64,000 nucleotides of DNA from NCBI GenBank assembly GCA_951799425.1, contig OX637396.1:39609901-39673900 (forward strand), given 5' to 3'. The notes under the pieces are model-generated. The model made no database searches and was not told the DNA's origin. It was given only the letters and a program-made list of their open reading frames with translations. Below are positions 36,201-48,091 of the stretch, piece after piece. Positions within the stretch are counted from its first letter, which is position 1, and every line of letters starts with the position of its first letter. Both the position numbers and the translations under genes were made by a program. This stretch comes from Ilex aquifolium. Taxonomy: Eukaryota; Streptophyta; Magnoliopsida; Aquifoliales; Aquifoliaceae.

Positions 36201-36230
36201 CTAGTTCTTGCACACGTACGTTGTACGTAG
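36201..36230 (-). mobile_element. Helitron-like 3' terminus (minus orientation)
   Basis: On the minus strand the hairpin ACGTAC-AAC-GTACGT is followed nine bases later by CTAG and T. Stem length, AAC loop and spacing match the terminus at 38827. The element body would run rightwards from 36201; its other end was not identified. Confidence 0.5.
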
Positions 36231-36888
36231 ATTATCTTATGTTAACTAAAGTCATTAGTACAAAACCTCAAAAAAACATTCCCTACTCGACTTGAAGATA
36301 TTACAATGATGAATTAATAGGATCAAAGACAAAACAATTCACCAATACTTTCGCGAACTGACGCATGGAAAATAGAGCGTAAAACAATGCACCAGTTCAT
36401 TATTGCACAATTTCATTCCACAACACTAAAACTATGAAGTCCAAAAAAAATCTTAGCACTTAATTTGCTTGCCTATTTGAAAGTTAACAAATTAAACCTG
36501 GAAAAGATCTAAAGTTTTATGGCAAAAGGTAGAAATTCAAGACAAATTTGGGAACCATCGAAAATACAGAATAAGCGGTGGATTGTTATAATGTTTTCAC
36601 TTGGCAATTTATACTTTTGCACAATCAACAAGATACTAAAGGTGAAACATTCAAGAGCGATGAATGTTAGCAAAGTTGTTTGATATGTAAATTAATTGTA
36701 CCGGCTAATGACTTAGTCAAGGTATATATATATAAAGAGAGAGAGAGGGAGTTTCATGTGTCAGATTGAACTTTTTTATAGCCTCAAATTCAAAAAATCA
36801 CATTATGTAGCTAAGAGAGCGTAGACGCCAACAAAATTTTGTTAATTGTACCTACTTTAGCAACAGTTTATGTAACTACAAAAGAATG
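36231..36888. other. AT-rich non-coding
   Basis: No gene is seen. It is possibly the body of the Helitron-like element ending at 36201. A short TA/GA microsatellite lies at 36724-36750. Confidence 0.4.
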
Positions 36889-36893
36889 CAAAG

Positions 36894-38081
36894 TGATGGG
36901 ACATTTCTGAGATCAGAGCAGATGAAGACACGTGGCATCGACATTACAAGCGACCTTCCCTGCGATGAAGACACGTGGCCTCAGCATTACAAGTGACCTT
37001 CTCTGCGATGAAGGCACGTGGTCTCGGCACCGAGGATACTGGCCTCCATGTTTAAGATGTATCCTCGGACGCAAAGTACCCACAAGAGGTGAGGGGCATT
37101 GCACTCAAGCAATATCTCCTCGGCTCCAGAAGTTCTCCAAACCACGTACCCTCGGTGCCGAGGGTACACTCATCACAAGATCATCATTTGAACTCGGTAC
37201 CGAGGGATATTAGCTAGAGCTGTGGCCCTGCCACACGACTCCTACTCCTGGAAAAGTCGCTGACAACAGTTCTGCCTTGGCTAAGCTAGGAATCATGAGG
37301 GCACTCTGCACGAGGAAGTCAAAGCGTCAGGCCTAACACGACACCCATCCAAGGGGAGCAGGACGCGTGACATAAAGTGCATGATTAGGGGCAGGCGGAC
37401 GAGAGTGCCCCTGCTGACATACGGCTATTACAGGCAAGCATTTAATGGATCCTCAACTGATGAGATACCTGTCTTGACGCAAAAAGTCAGAAAGGGATGG
37501 GTATTAAATGCTCCAGCACCAAGACATTTAATGACTCATCTTAGAAGGAAGAGCATTGAATACTCTGGGATCCGAGCAATTAATGTCCTTGCATAGAATG
37601 AAGAGTTTTGATTGCTCGGGAATCCGAGCAATTAATAATGGGGTCTTCCCCATACGGAATAGGGGGCACACTGCCCCATCTCTGAACACTACCTACCTAC
37701 TAGGCTATCGACAATGATGAGTCCGGGTGGGTATAAATAACTCTCAAAAAATGTCTTGCAAAGGTACGCAAAAAACAACTCTCAAGAGCAAACAATGTTT
37801 TCTTCTTCCCCTCTCTCAAAGAACTAACTTGATCGTTGGAGGGGATACGCCGGAAAACACTCCGGCTCCCTTTCTAATCTGTTTTCTGTGTATCAGGCAT
37901 CCTCATCGACCCATCGGAAGGATCGAGAGACCCTTAGAAACAATTCATCACCACTCCATAAGGTCCTTTGACCCTCTCAACTCTTTCCTTGCTGGGAGGT
38001 CTTCACCGTTCGAGGCCGGAACGAGTTCACCAAGGGAGAGATCTGTCTTCTCCATCTATTGTGCAAAAATCACCGCGCACA
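36894..38081 (+). mobile_element. Solo LTR, 1188 bp, CAAAG duplication
   Basis: It starts TGATGGGACATT and ends CACCGCGCACA, with CAAAG at 36889-36893 and 38082-38086. The composition is clearly more GC-rich than its surroundings. A TATA-type box (GGGTATAAATAAC, near 37730) lies in the right half and suggests plus orientation. The length and layout resemble Ty3/gypsy LTRs, but class is not proven without an internal region. Three 43-bp repeats with CACGTGG cores lie at the left end. No gag-pol or second copy is present. Confidence 0.82.
36921..37021. repeat. 43-bp tandem repeats with G-box cores in LTR U3
   Basis: Units begin at 36921, 36964 and 37007. Each carries GATGAAGRCACGTGG, so CACGTG (G-box/ABRE core) recurs three times at 43-bp spacing. 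The third unit is partial. In plants this core binds bZIP and bHLH factors; activity here is inferred only. Confidence 0.8.
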
Positions 38082-38086
38082 CAAAG

Positions 38087-38826
38087 ATATTTCATTGTAA
38101 TTAAATGTTATTAGACTATTTTGATCTTATTGAAATCAAACAACAATTAAAACTGTTGATTGTTAAAACTTATTTGCTTTGTCATGGAAACCAGATGGCA
38201 CATCTTCACACACATATAGACGCTTTTAGGAATTCTAGAATATCACAAAGGTACTCGTGTACAACTCCGTAGAATTTTTGAACAATAAATTATCTCATAT
38301 TTATCATACTCTGGGATGTCATTGGGCTTGCTCTGCGCTCCTCACAACCACTTCCTTTTAGCCATATGTGCCAGCTCAAAATCACTCTGTACAATTTCTT
38401 GTGGGCTTTTTCACTCTTTGATAACAATTCAAAATTCAGAACCAGTACACAAAATTAGTCTCCTGTATGAGGAGGGAAAAAACTCTTCATTTTGCATATA
38501 TTTTACCCAATAATACTTGCCCCAAAGTATGAAACAATTCTCTGTTTCAAAATATTCATAGATTGAAATATTAATTTGTAGAATATGAAGAGTTCATAGA
38601 GAAGGAACAGTCTGACTTGGCCCAAGTTCAATGAATAACTGTTGTAGAATGAAATTAACTTGTGTATTTAGTCCTACAATCCAGAGGGTCCAAGACTTAA
38701 ATAAGTTGAATAGTTAATGGAATATGTATACAAAAGATTATAGGATACAAGGGGCATTAGTTGTTTTATGAAGGTTATTTTAGTTAATCAAAAGTTTTTT
38801 ACTTTTGTTGACATTTTATAATAGTA
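38087..38826. other. Non-coding gap
   Basis: No gene or bounded element was recognised between the solo LTR and the Helitron-like element. Confidence 0.4.
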
Positions 38827-39278
38827 CTAACAATGCAATACGTGCGTTGCACGTGAAAATTTTTGTTAAAATATTTGATAAAAATACATAAAAATTTAAT
38901 TATATAGTTAAATTAGGTATTATCTCATATTTATCATATTTAAATTATTTTTATTGTGGATGAAGAGAAAAATATATATATATCGAATTTTTGACACCGA
39001 AGATAATATTGTATCAATGAAGTTGTTGATATGTATTAATATTAGGGTGTTAGAAAAAAAAGAATAATGTTTTATATATCACATGACTATCTAAAAGTTT
39101 GCAAAAATAGAGATTTACAGGATATGTTAGAGGTTAATTTATTATTTAAATATAGAATGATATAATGGTAATCTGCATATTCAAATATAAAAAAACATGT
39201 TAGTCTTTATATTTTTTTATAAGGGCAAAATAGTGAATAAAAAATTTTCATTTAAGATATTTTTATTAGTAGTATAGA
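38827..39278 (-). mobile_element. Short non-autonomous Helitron-like element, 452 bp
   Basis: On the minus strand it begins TCTATACTACTAATAAAAAT at 39278 and ends with hairpin ACGTGC-AAC-GCACGT, nine bases, then TTAG at 38830-38827. It sits between A and T, as Helitrons do, with no target duplication. The last four bases are TTAG where CTRR is usual, a single deviation. No Rep-helicase is encoded. Confidence 0.6.
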
Positions 39279-40109
39279 TAGATGGATAGATTATGCACAA
39301 GTACAGGGTGAAAGTGCAACCCACCACACGAGGAGGCCCAGGTAGGAGCTCTTAGCTCTATACCATACACACCAAACACTGTGATATCACACACTCTTGT
39401 TTTAATTATTAGACACGTGTTTATGTCTCTATTTATCGAAATATTGATTTAAGTATTGGAGGGCCTGCCTCGGCTCAAAACCGGAGCCCCTAACTTTTTG
39501 TCGGTTTTGCAGGTCAAGGATGGGTCTCTTACTTCGGAGATAGCCTCAAATTCAAAAAATCCAAGGTTTGGTCGTCAATTGGACACGAAATTCTCTTTAT
39601 TGTCTTTCCAGTACACTTTTCGTAATAAAAATGTATGGACAAAGTTAGTCCAAAAAACCAAAAAACAACACAACTAATCTCAACTAAGTTTTGAAGGTTG
39701 GGTGATGACTTTAATACCAATCCAAATGGCCGATATGGTATATTTTTCCTTGGTTTTTTTCAACAATAGATCACATGCTACAATTTGTTAAGGAGGTTTG
39801 ACAATCGCGCCGGGTTAAAAGAGTCTATGTTATATCTCAACGTGACTAGCTAAGCAAACAAATGACCTTACATCTTTTTGATCTTTTTTTTTTATTATGT
39901 ACAAAAAATAATCCTGTTTAATTTATCGATTCTTAAGAAGATACTAAACTTTTGTATTTGAAAAATATTTTTGAAGAGATTTCTGAAGTAGATGACATCT
40001 TGTAAAAAACCACTCTACCAATACATGATTTGTTTGTTAAACGAATGCAAATTGCAAAATTACTTGACAAAACATGTGTCACCTACTAAATAAACGAGAC
40101 ATTTAGGTT
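39279..40109. other. Non-coding gap
   Basis: No supported gene is seen. The open frame at 39456-39677 lacks recognisable features. Confidence 0.4.
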
Positions 40110-40114
40110 GATTT

Positions 40115-40617
40115 TGTTGGAGTAAAATTAAATATATGGGCTTATATATTAAATAAATGTGAATTATAGGCTATCAAATAAAGTTAGGCTAATTAAAGTG
40201 ATTAATTAAGTTTTGGGGCCTTAATTAATATATTATAAAGTGTGGGCATTAATGTGTAGAGACAAGCGTAATTTCTATTTTTATGATGGGTTAAAATAGA
40301 AAATACGAACAGACGCGATTGTTTACGAACAGGCGTGACTGCTTATAAACAGACACGATTGTTTATAAATAGGGGTCATGGTCCCCAAATCACATGATGA
40401 TGTTTTTCTATTCTTCTGATTCCCATTGTCAGAGAGAAATTTAAGACAGAAAACAAAAGTGTAGATCTGGAAGATCATCAAGCCTCAAACTCGATATTTC
40501 AATCTTGTGTTATGGATTCAGGTACGCTTCCGCAAATCCAATATTTTAATTCTTGATGATTCAATATGAATGTTCCTGTTTATGTGATGGTTTTCACATA
40601 ATGAAATTAATCTTACA
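40115..40617 (+). repeat. 5' LTR of the copia element
   Basis: Runs TGTTGG...TTACA. A 20-bp unit (RAACAGRCRYGAYTGYTTAY) is repeated three times at 40307-40366, directly upstream of the TATA box. Repeats in U3 often act as enhancers; here that is inferred. Confidence 0.97.
40364..40371 (+). promoter_or_regulatory. TATA box in the 5' LTR
   Basis: TATAAATA followed by GGGG, immediately after the triple 20-bp repeat. The same box is at 46351-46358 in the 3' LTR, where it faces the SPX gene. Confidence 0.8.
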
Positions 40618-40619
40618 AG

Positions 40620-40631
40620 TGGTATCAGAGC
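40620..40631 (+). other. Primer-binding site
   Basis: TGGTATCAGAGC, two bases after the LTR, is the standard plant copia site complementary to initiator tRNA-Met. Confidence 0.95.
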
Positions 40632-41703
40632 CCATATCATGTTGAATTGTTGAGAATAAGTTAAGAAAAATTTATTTTTTTTTAGGGCCGAAAAAATATT
40701 TTTTCGAAAAGTTTAATATTTCTGGAAATATTTATTCTACATCTCATTACGAGTCCAACGATATAAATATCATAATTTTTGGACATACGGTTGATTTTAT
40801 ATGTTTTTTTAAAGGTTTAAGAGAAAATATAGAATCTGGTACTGTTTTGTTCTATTTTTTTTTTTCTTGGTTCCGAATCTGTGAAGAAGAAGACCTACGA
40901 CGTAGTTTCGGTTGTATTCGTAAGATGCATATAGTTTTATATTTATTCAGACGTGTTTATTCATAAACGGTGCGTTGGTTCGGTGGCATTTGGTGCAGTT
41001 GATTGCACCGCGAGATCTTGGTTCGAGTATTTTGTTTCTATATATTTTTCCTTGTTTTTAAAAAATAAAAGGGGACCTTGATTGTTGAGATTTGATCACT
41101 GGACCTATGGAGTGGAAACTGCAGTTGACCACCATTAAGGCAAAGCCAATTTATTGTTAAAATTGATTATTTAAATATAAATATGTTGAAGTTACAGTGT
41201 ATTTACATTCAAATATTGGTGTTTAAATATATATTTTGAGATAAATTAATTGAAACAATATGTCACCAAAGTGACCACTTTTGTGAAAATTAATATTATT
41301 TCAAAATATAACAAGATTATGTGCATGTAACTTATGTGAATATTAATCGGCCCAAAGGAAAATTAATATTTAACAGAATTGCATGTACACCTGTGGTAAT
41401 AAGCGCGTGATGATTATTTGGTTTTACATATAAATAATAAATCGGCCCAAAGGAAGATTTATTATTTGATATGTTCTTATTATCAGTGTTTGATTACTAC
41501 ACCAAGATATCACTTACAAGTTAATATTTTTTATCCAAAGATAAAATATTAATAGAGTGTCCGGTATCTTGAGATGGGATTTGCCTTTATTTGAATTTAT
41601 TTTTGTTTTGAGGCTTATGTGAGTTTGTTTTGCTTGTTTATTGTTCTCTGATTCAGCTATTAGTTCTGTTTCTAACATTAATGCCAGCATTAATTCTGTT
41701 CCT

Positions 41704-44700
41704 ATGCTAAATGGCACAAACTTTAAGACATGGCATGAGAACCTCCAAATAGTTCTCGGTGTCATGGATCTGGACCTTGCGTTAAGGGTTTCTTCTCCTG
41801 CACCTCTTACTGATGAAAGTTCCTCTGATGAAAAGAGGGATATTGAAAGGTGGGAGAAGTCAAATCGCATGTGTTTGATGATCATTAAGAAGGCCATTCC
41901 AGAAGCATTCAGGGGCACAATATCCGAAACGATAAAGACAGCCAAAGAGTTCCTAGAAGAAATTAAGAATAGATTTGCCAAGAATGAAAAGTCTGAAACA
42001 AGTACACTTTTGGCAAATCTCATCTCAATGAGATATAAAGGTAATGGGAACATTAGGGAGTACATTATGGAAATGTCTCATCTCGCTTCAAAGTTAAGAG
42101 CACATAAACTTGATCTCTCTGAGGATTTGCTTGTGCATTTGGTTCTGATATCTCTTCCCACACAATTCAGTCAATTTAAGGTGAGCTACAACTGCCAAAA
42201 AGAGACTTGGTCTCTTAATGAGCTCATTTCACATTGTGTGCAAGAAGAGGAAAGGCTGAAGCAAGAAAAGATAGAAAGTGCTCATTTGGCTAGTACTTCC
42301 AAGTATAAAGGGAAGAAAAGAAAGAAGGATACAGAAGCTGCAGAGGTTCCATATCAAAAGAAACAACATAAAGAAAAGAATGTTGATGGTTGTTTCTTTT
42401 GTGGAGCTGCGGGACATAAGAAGAAGCAATGTACCAACTATCATGCTTGGCGTGCAAAGAAAGGTACACTTCTTAATCTAGTTTGTTCTGAGGTTAATTT
42501 GACTTCGGTACCTAAACACACTTGGTGGATAGATTCTGGTGCAACCACTCACATCAGTGTGTCTATGCAGGGCTGCCTGAGCTGCCGAAAGCCAAATGAT
42601 GGTGAAAGATCTATCTTTGTAGGCGATGGCAAGAAGGTCGAAGTTGAAGCAATTGGGACATTTAGGTTATTATTAAAGTCTGGTACTTATTTGGATTTGA
42701 ATGAGACATTTGTTGTACCGTCCTTTAGACGGAATTTGGTTTCTATTTCTGTATTGGACAAATTTGGTTATTCTTGTTCTTTTGGAAATAATACATTTAG
42801 TCTTTTTCAGAATTCAAATTTGGTTGGTACTGGTTCTTTATCTTATGTAGATAACCTTTATATGCTTGATACAGTTGCTTCATATCATGAAACCTTGCAA
42901 TTAAGTACTCGAGGTGTTAAAAGAAAATTAACCAACGAGAATTCCTCATCATTATGGCATAAGAGATTAGGTCACATCTCCAAAAGGAGAATTGAAAGAC
43001 TTGTGTCAGATGGAATTCTAGATTCCCTTGATTTTGCAGATTTTGAAATTTGCACAAATTGCATAAAGGGAAAACAAACAAACATAAGGAGATTTGGTGC
43101 CAACAGGGCTACAGATGTCTTAGAACTGATACATACAGATATTTGTGGGCCATTTCCTACGATTTCATGGAATGGCCAACAATATTTTATCACGTTCATA
43201 GACGATTTTTCGCGTTATGGCTACCTTTATCTCATTCATGAAAAGTCCCAATCACTGGACATGTTCAAATCGTTCAAAGTTGAAGTTGAAAATCAACTCA
43301 GCAAAAGGATTAAAAACGTCAGATCTGACCGTGGTGGTGAATACTATGGTAAGTATGACGGTTCAGGTGAACAACGTCCGGGACCATTTGCTAAATTCCT
43401 AGAGGAGTGCGGTATCGTCCCACAATACACCATGCCAGGTTCTCCAAGCATGAATGGTGTTGCTGAAAGGCGAAACAGAACGCTCAAAGACATGGTAAGG
43501 AGTATGATTAGTCATTCTAACTTGCCAGAATCACTCTGGGGTGAAGCATTAAAGACTGCAGCGTATATCCTTAACAGAGTACCAACTAAAGCAACTGCTA
43601 AAACCCCTTATAAACTTTGGACAGGCAAGAAGCCTAGTCTGAAGCACCTACGCATTTGGGGATGTCCAGCTGAAGCAAGGCCTTACAGACCACATGAAAA
43701 GAAACTGGATTCAAGAACGGTTAGTTGCTATTTTATTGGATACTCCGAAAGATCCAGGGGTTACAAATTCTATGATCCTACTACTAGATCAATTTTTGAG
43801 ACGGGAAACGCCCGGTTCTTTGAGGATGTTGAGTTTGATGGGGGAGATATGGATAGGGATTTTGTTTTTGAAGAGGAATATGTTGATATTCCCACAGCTG
43901 TTATTGACATTGATCAGGCTCCTATACCTGACATTGTTCAAGAAGCAGATCCAAATCAAAACAATATCCAAGAACCTCCCGTTCCAGAAGAACAAACTCT
44001 ACCTCCTCCAGAACCTACGCCATTAAGGAGATCCACTAGAGAAAGGAGAAGTGCAGTGCCAGATGATTACATTGTATTTCTCCAAGAACATGAGTTTGAC
44101 ATTGGTGCGGTGGAAGATGATCCAATCAACTTCCGTCAAGCCCTGGAAAGTTCTAAATCTCAAGAGTGGATTGATGCCATGAATGAGGAGATAAAGTCCA
44201 TGAAGGACAATAACGTTTGGGATCTTGTCACATTGCCTGAAGGTGTGAAACCCATTGGTTGCAAATGGATATTTAAAACCAAGAGGGATTCGAAAGGTAA
44301 TGTGGAGAGATACAAAGCTCGTCTTGTCGCTAAAGGCTATACACAAAAAGAAGGCATCGATTATAAAGAGACTTTCTCTCCGGTTTCATCGAAAGACTCT
44401 TTTAGGACAATAATGGCACTTGTGGCGCACTTTGACCTTGAGCTTCATCAGATGGATGTTAAGACTGCATTTCTCAATGGTGACATTGATGAAACAATCT
44501 ATATGGTGCAACCAGAAAATTTTGTGTCGGGAGATGCAAAGAAGATGGTTTGCAAGTTAAAGAAATCCATCTATGGGCTTAAGCAAACTTCTCGTCAATG
44601 GTATTACAAGTTTCATCAAGTTATCATTTCGTTTGGTTTTGAGATGAGTATGGTTGATGATTGTATATACCATAAGTTCAGTGGGAGTAAGCATATTTAC

Positions 44701-45702
44701 TTGGTTTTATATGTTGATGACATATTGCTTGCCACCAACGATATAGGCATGTTGCATGAAACCAAGAGATTTCTATCAAAGAAATTTGAGATGAAAGATC
44801 TTGGTGATGCTTCTTTTGTGTTAGGCATACAGATACATCGAGATCGCTCTCGGGGTATACTTGGTTTATCACAAAAGAACTATATCGAGAAAATTCTTAA
44901 AAGGTTTGGCATGCATGATTGCAAACTAGGTGACACCCCTGTGGCTAAGGGAGACAAATTTAGTCTCAGTCAATGCCCCAAGAATAATTTTGAGATTCAG
45001 GAGATGCAAAAGATTCCTTATGCGTCAGCAATAGGAAGTCTGATGTATGCTCAAGTATGTACGCGTCCGGATATTGCGTACATTGTTGGCATGTTAGGCA
45101 GATACTTAAGCAATCCTGGAAAGGATCATTGGATAGCAGCCAAGCGAGTCATGAGGTACTTACAGAGAACAAAAGACTACATGCTCACTTATCGAAAGTC
45201 AGATCAGTTAGAGATCATTGGATATTCTGACTCCGATTTTGCTGGATGCCGAGATAGCATGAAATCTACTTCAGGCTATATCTACTTACTTGCTGGAGGT
45301 GCTATATCTTGGAAGAGTGTTAAACAATCTATTGTAGCTTCTTCCACCATGGCAGCTGAGTTTGTAGCTTGTTATGAGGCGTCCAATCATGGAATATGGT
45401 TGCGAAATTTTGTCACGGGGCTGCGTATTCTGGATGGCATTGAAAGACCACTTAAGTTATTTTGTGACAATAAATCAGCAGTACTATATTCCAACAACAA
45501 CAGGAGTTCGACGAAGTCAAAATTTATAGACATCAAATTCCTAGTTGTCAAAGAAAGAGTTCAGAGTGGACTTATATCTATAGAGCACATTGGGACAAAC
45601 TCCATGATTGCAGATCCACTAACTAAGGGATTACCACCCAAGGTCTTTCATGAGCACACTACTCATATGGGTGTGGTTTCTTTTCAGGATATGTCGTTTT
45701 AG
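41704..45702 (+). CDS. Copia gag-pol polyprotein, intact
   Basis: The first in-frame ATG is at 41704, giving 1332 residues; the open frame extends upstream to 41623 without another ATG. The gag region has [20 protein letters not shown] and a zinc knuckle [14 protein letters not shown] (about 230-243, C-x2-C-x4-H-x4-C). The protease has [12 protein letters not shown] (Asp about 277). The pre-integrase region has [17 protein letters not shown] and C-x2-C. Integrase has Asp in HTDICGPF (about 479), Asp in RSDRGGEY (542) and Glu in VAERRNRT (588). RT has [36 protein letters not shown] and catalytic YVDD at 1003-1006. RNase H has [22 protein letters not shown] and LFCDNKSAV, then ADPLTKGLP. All catalytic residues are present with no stop or frameshift. 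It makes and integrates new copies of the element. The copia lineage was not assigned. Confidence 0.97.
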   Translation: MLNGTNFKTWHENLQIVLGVMDLDLALRVSSPAPLTDESSSDEKRDIERWEKSNRMCLMIIKKAIPEAFRGTISETIKTAKEFLEEIKNRFAKNEKSETSTLLANLISMRYKGNGNIREYIMEMSHLASKLRAHKLDLSEDLLVHLVLISLPTQFSQFKVSYNCQKETWSLNELISHCVQEEERLKQEKIESAHLASTSKYKGKKRKKDTEAAEVPYQKKQHKEKNVDGCFFCGAAGHKKKQCTNYHAWRAKKGTLLNLVCSEVNLTSVPKHTWWIDSGATTHISVSMQGCLSCRKPNDGERSIFVGDGKKVEVEAIGTFRLLLKSGTYLDLNETFVVPSFRRNLVSISVLDKFGYSCSFGNNTFSLFQNSNLVGTGSLSYVDNLYMLDTVASYHETLQLSTRGVKRKLTNENSSSLWHKRLGHISKRRIERLVSDGILDSLDFADFEICTNCIKGKQTNIRRFGANRATDVLELIHTDICGPFPTISWNGQQYFITFIDDFSRYGYLYLIHEKSQSLDMFKSFKVEVENQLSKRIKNVRSDRGGEYYGKYDGSGEQRPGPFAKFLEECGIVPQYTMPGSPSMNGVAERRNRTLKDMVRSMISHSNLPESLWGEALKTAAYILNRVPTKATAKTPYKLWTGKKPSLKHLRIWGCPAEARPYRPHEKKLDSRTVSCYFIGYSERSRGYKFYDPTTRSIFETGNARFFEDVEFDGGDMDRDFVFEEEYVDIPTAVIDIDQAPIPDIVQEADPNQNNIQEPPVPEEQTLPPPEPTPLRRSTRERRSAVPDDYIVFLQEHEFDIGAVEDDPINFRQALESSKSQEWIDAMNEEIKSMKDNNVWDLVTLPEGVKPIGCKWIFKTKRDSKGNVERYKARLVAKGYTQKEGIDYKETFSPVSSKDSFRTIMALVAHFDLELHQMDVKTAFLNGDIDETIYMVQPENFVSGDAKKMVCKLKKSIYGLKQTSRQWYYKFHQVIISFGFEMSMVDDCIYHKFSGSKHIYLVLYVDDILLATNDIGMLHETKRFLSKKFEMKDLGDASFVLGIQIHRDRSRGILGLSQKNYIEKILKRFGMHDCKLGDTPVAKGDKFSLSQCPKNNFEIQEMQKIPYASAIGSLMYAQVCTRPDIAYIVGMLGRYLSNPGKDHWIAAKRVMRYLQRTKDYMLTYRKSDQLEIIGYSDSDFAGCRDSMKSTSGYIYLLAGGAISWKSVKQSIVASSTMAAEFVACYEASNHGIWLRNFVTGLRILDGIERPLKLFCDNKSAVLYSNNNRSSTKSKFIDIKFLVVKERVQSGLISIEHIGTNSMIADPLTKGLPPKVFHEHTTHMGVVSFQDMSF

Positions 45703-46090
45703 TGGGAGTTTGTATTTTAGATGCTTTTATAGATACATTTATTATGGATATTATGGTTATTTACTGCAGTAAAGTTTTCAGTTTTCATTCACTCTGATTT
45801 AGTATGGTTTGATCTCACTAAGGTTTAAGGAGGACCAGTTGGAAATAGGCATGTTAAGATCACATTGCATGAAATTTCCATGCTACACATCCACACTTGA
45901 TCTTTGTCATTAGTTGCATTGATATATGTGATCATTGATGGGTCTAGTTACGAAATATGTAACGACGATCGCTTTGGTTCTGTATTGATGTGGTTAATGG
46001 ACAAGATTGTTAAAATATATAAAGTTTTGATAGCAAAACTCATGAGCTCATAAAGTATAACTCACGTTTATAAAGTTATATATATAGCCC

Positions 46091-46101
46091 AAGTGGGAGA
46101 T
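46091..46101 (+). other. Polypurine tract
   Basis: AAGTGGGAGAT directly abuts the 3' LTR, the usual plus-strand primer of copia elements. Confidence 0.9.
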
Positions 46102-46604
46102 TGTTGGAGTAAAATTAAATATATGGGCTTATATATTAAATAAATGTGAATTATAGGCTATCAAATAAAGTTAGGCTAATTAAAGTGATTAATTAAGTTT
46201 TGGGGCCTTAATTAATATATTATAAAGTGTGGGCATTAATGTGTAGAGACAAGCGTAATTTCTATTTTTATGATGGGTTAAAATAGAAAATACGAACAGA
46301 CGCGATTGTTTACGAACAGGCGTGACTGCTTATAAACAGACACGATTGTTTATAAATAGGGGTCATGGTCCCCAGATCACATGATGATGTTTTTCTATTC
46401 TTCTGATTCCCATTGTCAGAGAGAAATTTAAGACAGAAAACAAAAGTGTAGATCTGGAAGATCATCAAGCCTCAAACTCGATATTTCAATCTTGTGTTAT
46501 GGATTCAGGTACGCTTCCGCAAATCCAATATTTTAATTCTTGATGATTCAATATGAATGTTCCTGTTTATGTGATAGTTTTCACATAATGAAATTAATCT
46601 TACA
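46102..46604 (+). repeat. 3' LTR of the copia element
   Basis: Differs from the 5' LTR at two sites only (an A/G near 46363 and a G/A near 46576). It ends in TTACA followed by the GATTT duplication. Confidence 0.97.
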
Positions 46605-46609
46605 GATTT

Positions 46610-47830
46610 GAGTTCACAGAGAAAATCTTTTAAGCAGCCACTATTACACATGTTTAACCTGTTTATCATAAAAATTTCTCTCTAAATTTCCTGTATAATC
46701 GGGTTTTATACAATTTCTTGAATTATTTTGATTCGTGGGGGATTTTGCAATATTCTTTCTTGTCTAAAAATAAAACAAATAATTAGGGGTGTCAAAATAT
46801 GACACGAACACGATATGAATTAAAGGGTTCGAGTTTTTCCTAAGTCATCCGTTTTCGTGAACGAGTGGACCTGATCCAACACGATTACTAAATGAATCGG
46901 GTACAGATGAAGACAATCAAAAGAAATACACGACATTACTTGTTTATATAATGGTTATATACGAATCATACACGACACGAATTTGATATAACACGATTCG
47001 TTACACACGAATTAATATTCAAATCAAGTATAAATTAAGTATTTTTTGACATGAAAGTATCTCACCCGACACAATTGACAGACCTACTACAAACAACCTT
47101 CTTAAAATTTGGAATATGTCTAATAGTTGCAAGTGCTACCCAGACTAATATATCAACAAAATTCAGACATGCACATATTATTTATTTATTTATTTTTTGT
47201 GAACATGAGACATGCACATATCAAACTAAGTTTTATTAAGTGGTTACTCATAAATATTAGATTAGGGTAAATAATATCAAAAGAAAATCGTAAATGACTT
47301 GGCGAACGATAAACAGATCAAGATATGTTACTCAAACATGGCTAATTTATTATGCATGTTTGACGGGTTTATCGTTTATCACTGAGCCTAATAATATTAA
47401 ACTCAAAATCATTAATATCATATTAATTTGTCTCGAATAAGAGGGACCCATTTGAGTTTTGTTTTTTTGTACTGTCCACATTTATGAGCTGGAAACCAGC
47501 ATGTAGATAGCATGTCCTAGAAATTCAAGATCACACATTCCTTGATTTGGTTCCTTCCCTAAACCTTTTTCCTATGTCCTATTTTTAGTCTGTCTATTCA
47601 CATAGGAGATCCTTAGGAGATTCCCAGGAATCATTCCCCTCCTAAAATCCCATTTACCATCAAGCACTGCTACCATGACATAGACAACATCACTGACACA
47701 TTCCCTATCTCCAACACCTGTCTGGGACCCACTTATCCTACCAATCCCACCCCCATGCAGTCTCTCACCCTCATGTCAATTTAGCCCTCCTACCACCAAA
47801 TTTCACATTAATTTGTACTAAAAAGCCACT
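46610..47830. other. Upstream region of the SPX gene
   Basis: Non-coding. About 46787-47088 may be a worn MITE: left TAGGGGTGTCAAAAT against right end read in reverse GTAGGTCTGTCAATT, with ACACGA-rich text inside. No target duplication was confirmed. Confidence 0.4.
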
Positions 47831-47872
47831 TCCTAGCCTTGGTCACAAGTATGAGTCATGACTATAGTAACC

Positions 47873-47880
47873 GAATATGC
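47873..47880. promoter_or_regulatory. P1BS site, distal
   Basis: GAATATGC fits GNATATNC, the binding site of PHR1-type MYB-CC factors, 212 bp upstream of the SPX start codon. Confidence 0.65.
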
Positions 47881-47943
47881 CGCGAATTCTCTTACTTCAA
47901 CGGCTCTTTTGTACCTTTTCTAACAGCCTATTCATCACGTCAA

Positions 47944-47951
47944 GCATATGC
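47944..47951. promoter_or_regulatory. P1BS site, proximal
   Basis: GCATATGC fits GNATATNC and is a perfect palindrome, 141 bp upstream of the SPX start codon. Paired P1BS sites are typical of phosphate-starvation genes. Confidence 0.7.
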
Positions 47952-48091
47952 CCACCAAATATTCGGTCTTTTGCCAATAAAAACTATTATTTCCCGTTTG
48001 CTTTCCATCACGCACTCTCTCACAATCTTTGATCACTCTTCTTACAGGTTTCTCATTCTCATTTTTGATACAAATCTCAAGTGGGTTTTCG

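Larger units (their letters stand above)
40115..46604 (+). mobile_element. Complete Ty1/copia LTR retrotransposon, 6490 bp
   Basis: The 503-bp LTRs (40115-40617 and 46102-46604) are equal in length and differ at two positions. A GATTT target duplication lies at 40110-40114 and 46605-46609. A tRNA-Met type primer-binding site, polypurine tract and one open gag-pol frame in the order gag, protease, integrase, RT, RNase H are present. The near-identity of the LTRs points to recent insertion. With two changes in 503 bp and commonly used plant rates, the age is of the order of a few hundred thousand years or less. It looks capable of autonomous movement on sequence grounds. Confidence 0.97.

Noticed and set aside
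36913..37213. Open frames on both strands near 37 kb
   Set aside because: They lie in the GC-richer U3 of a solo LTR, overlap each other on opposite strands and have no domain.
41641..41643. TTG start for the copia polyprotein
   Set aside because: Plant translation would use the first in-frame ATG at 41704; there is no ATG between the upstream stop (41620-41622) and that point.
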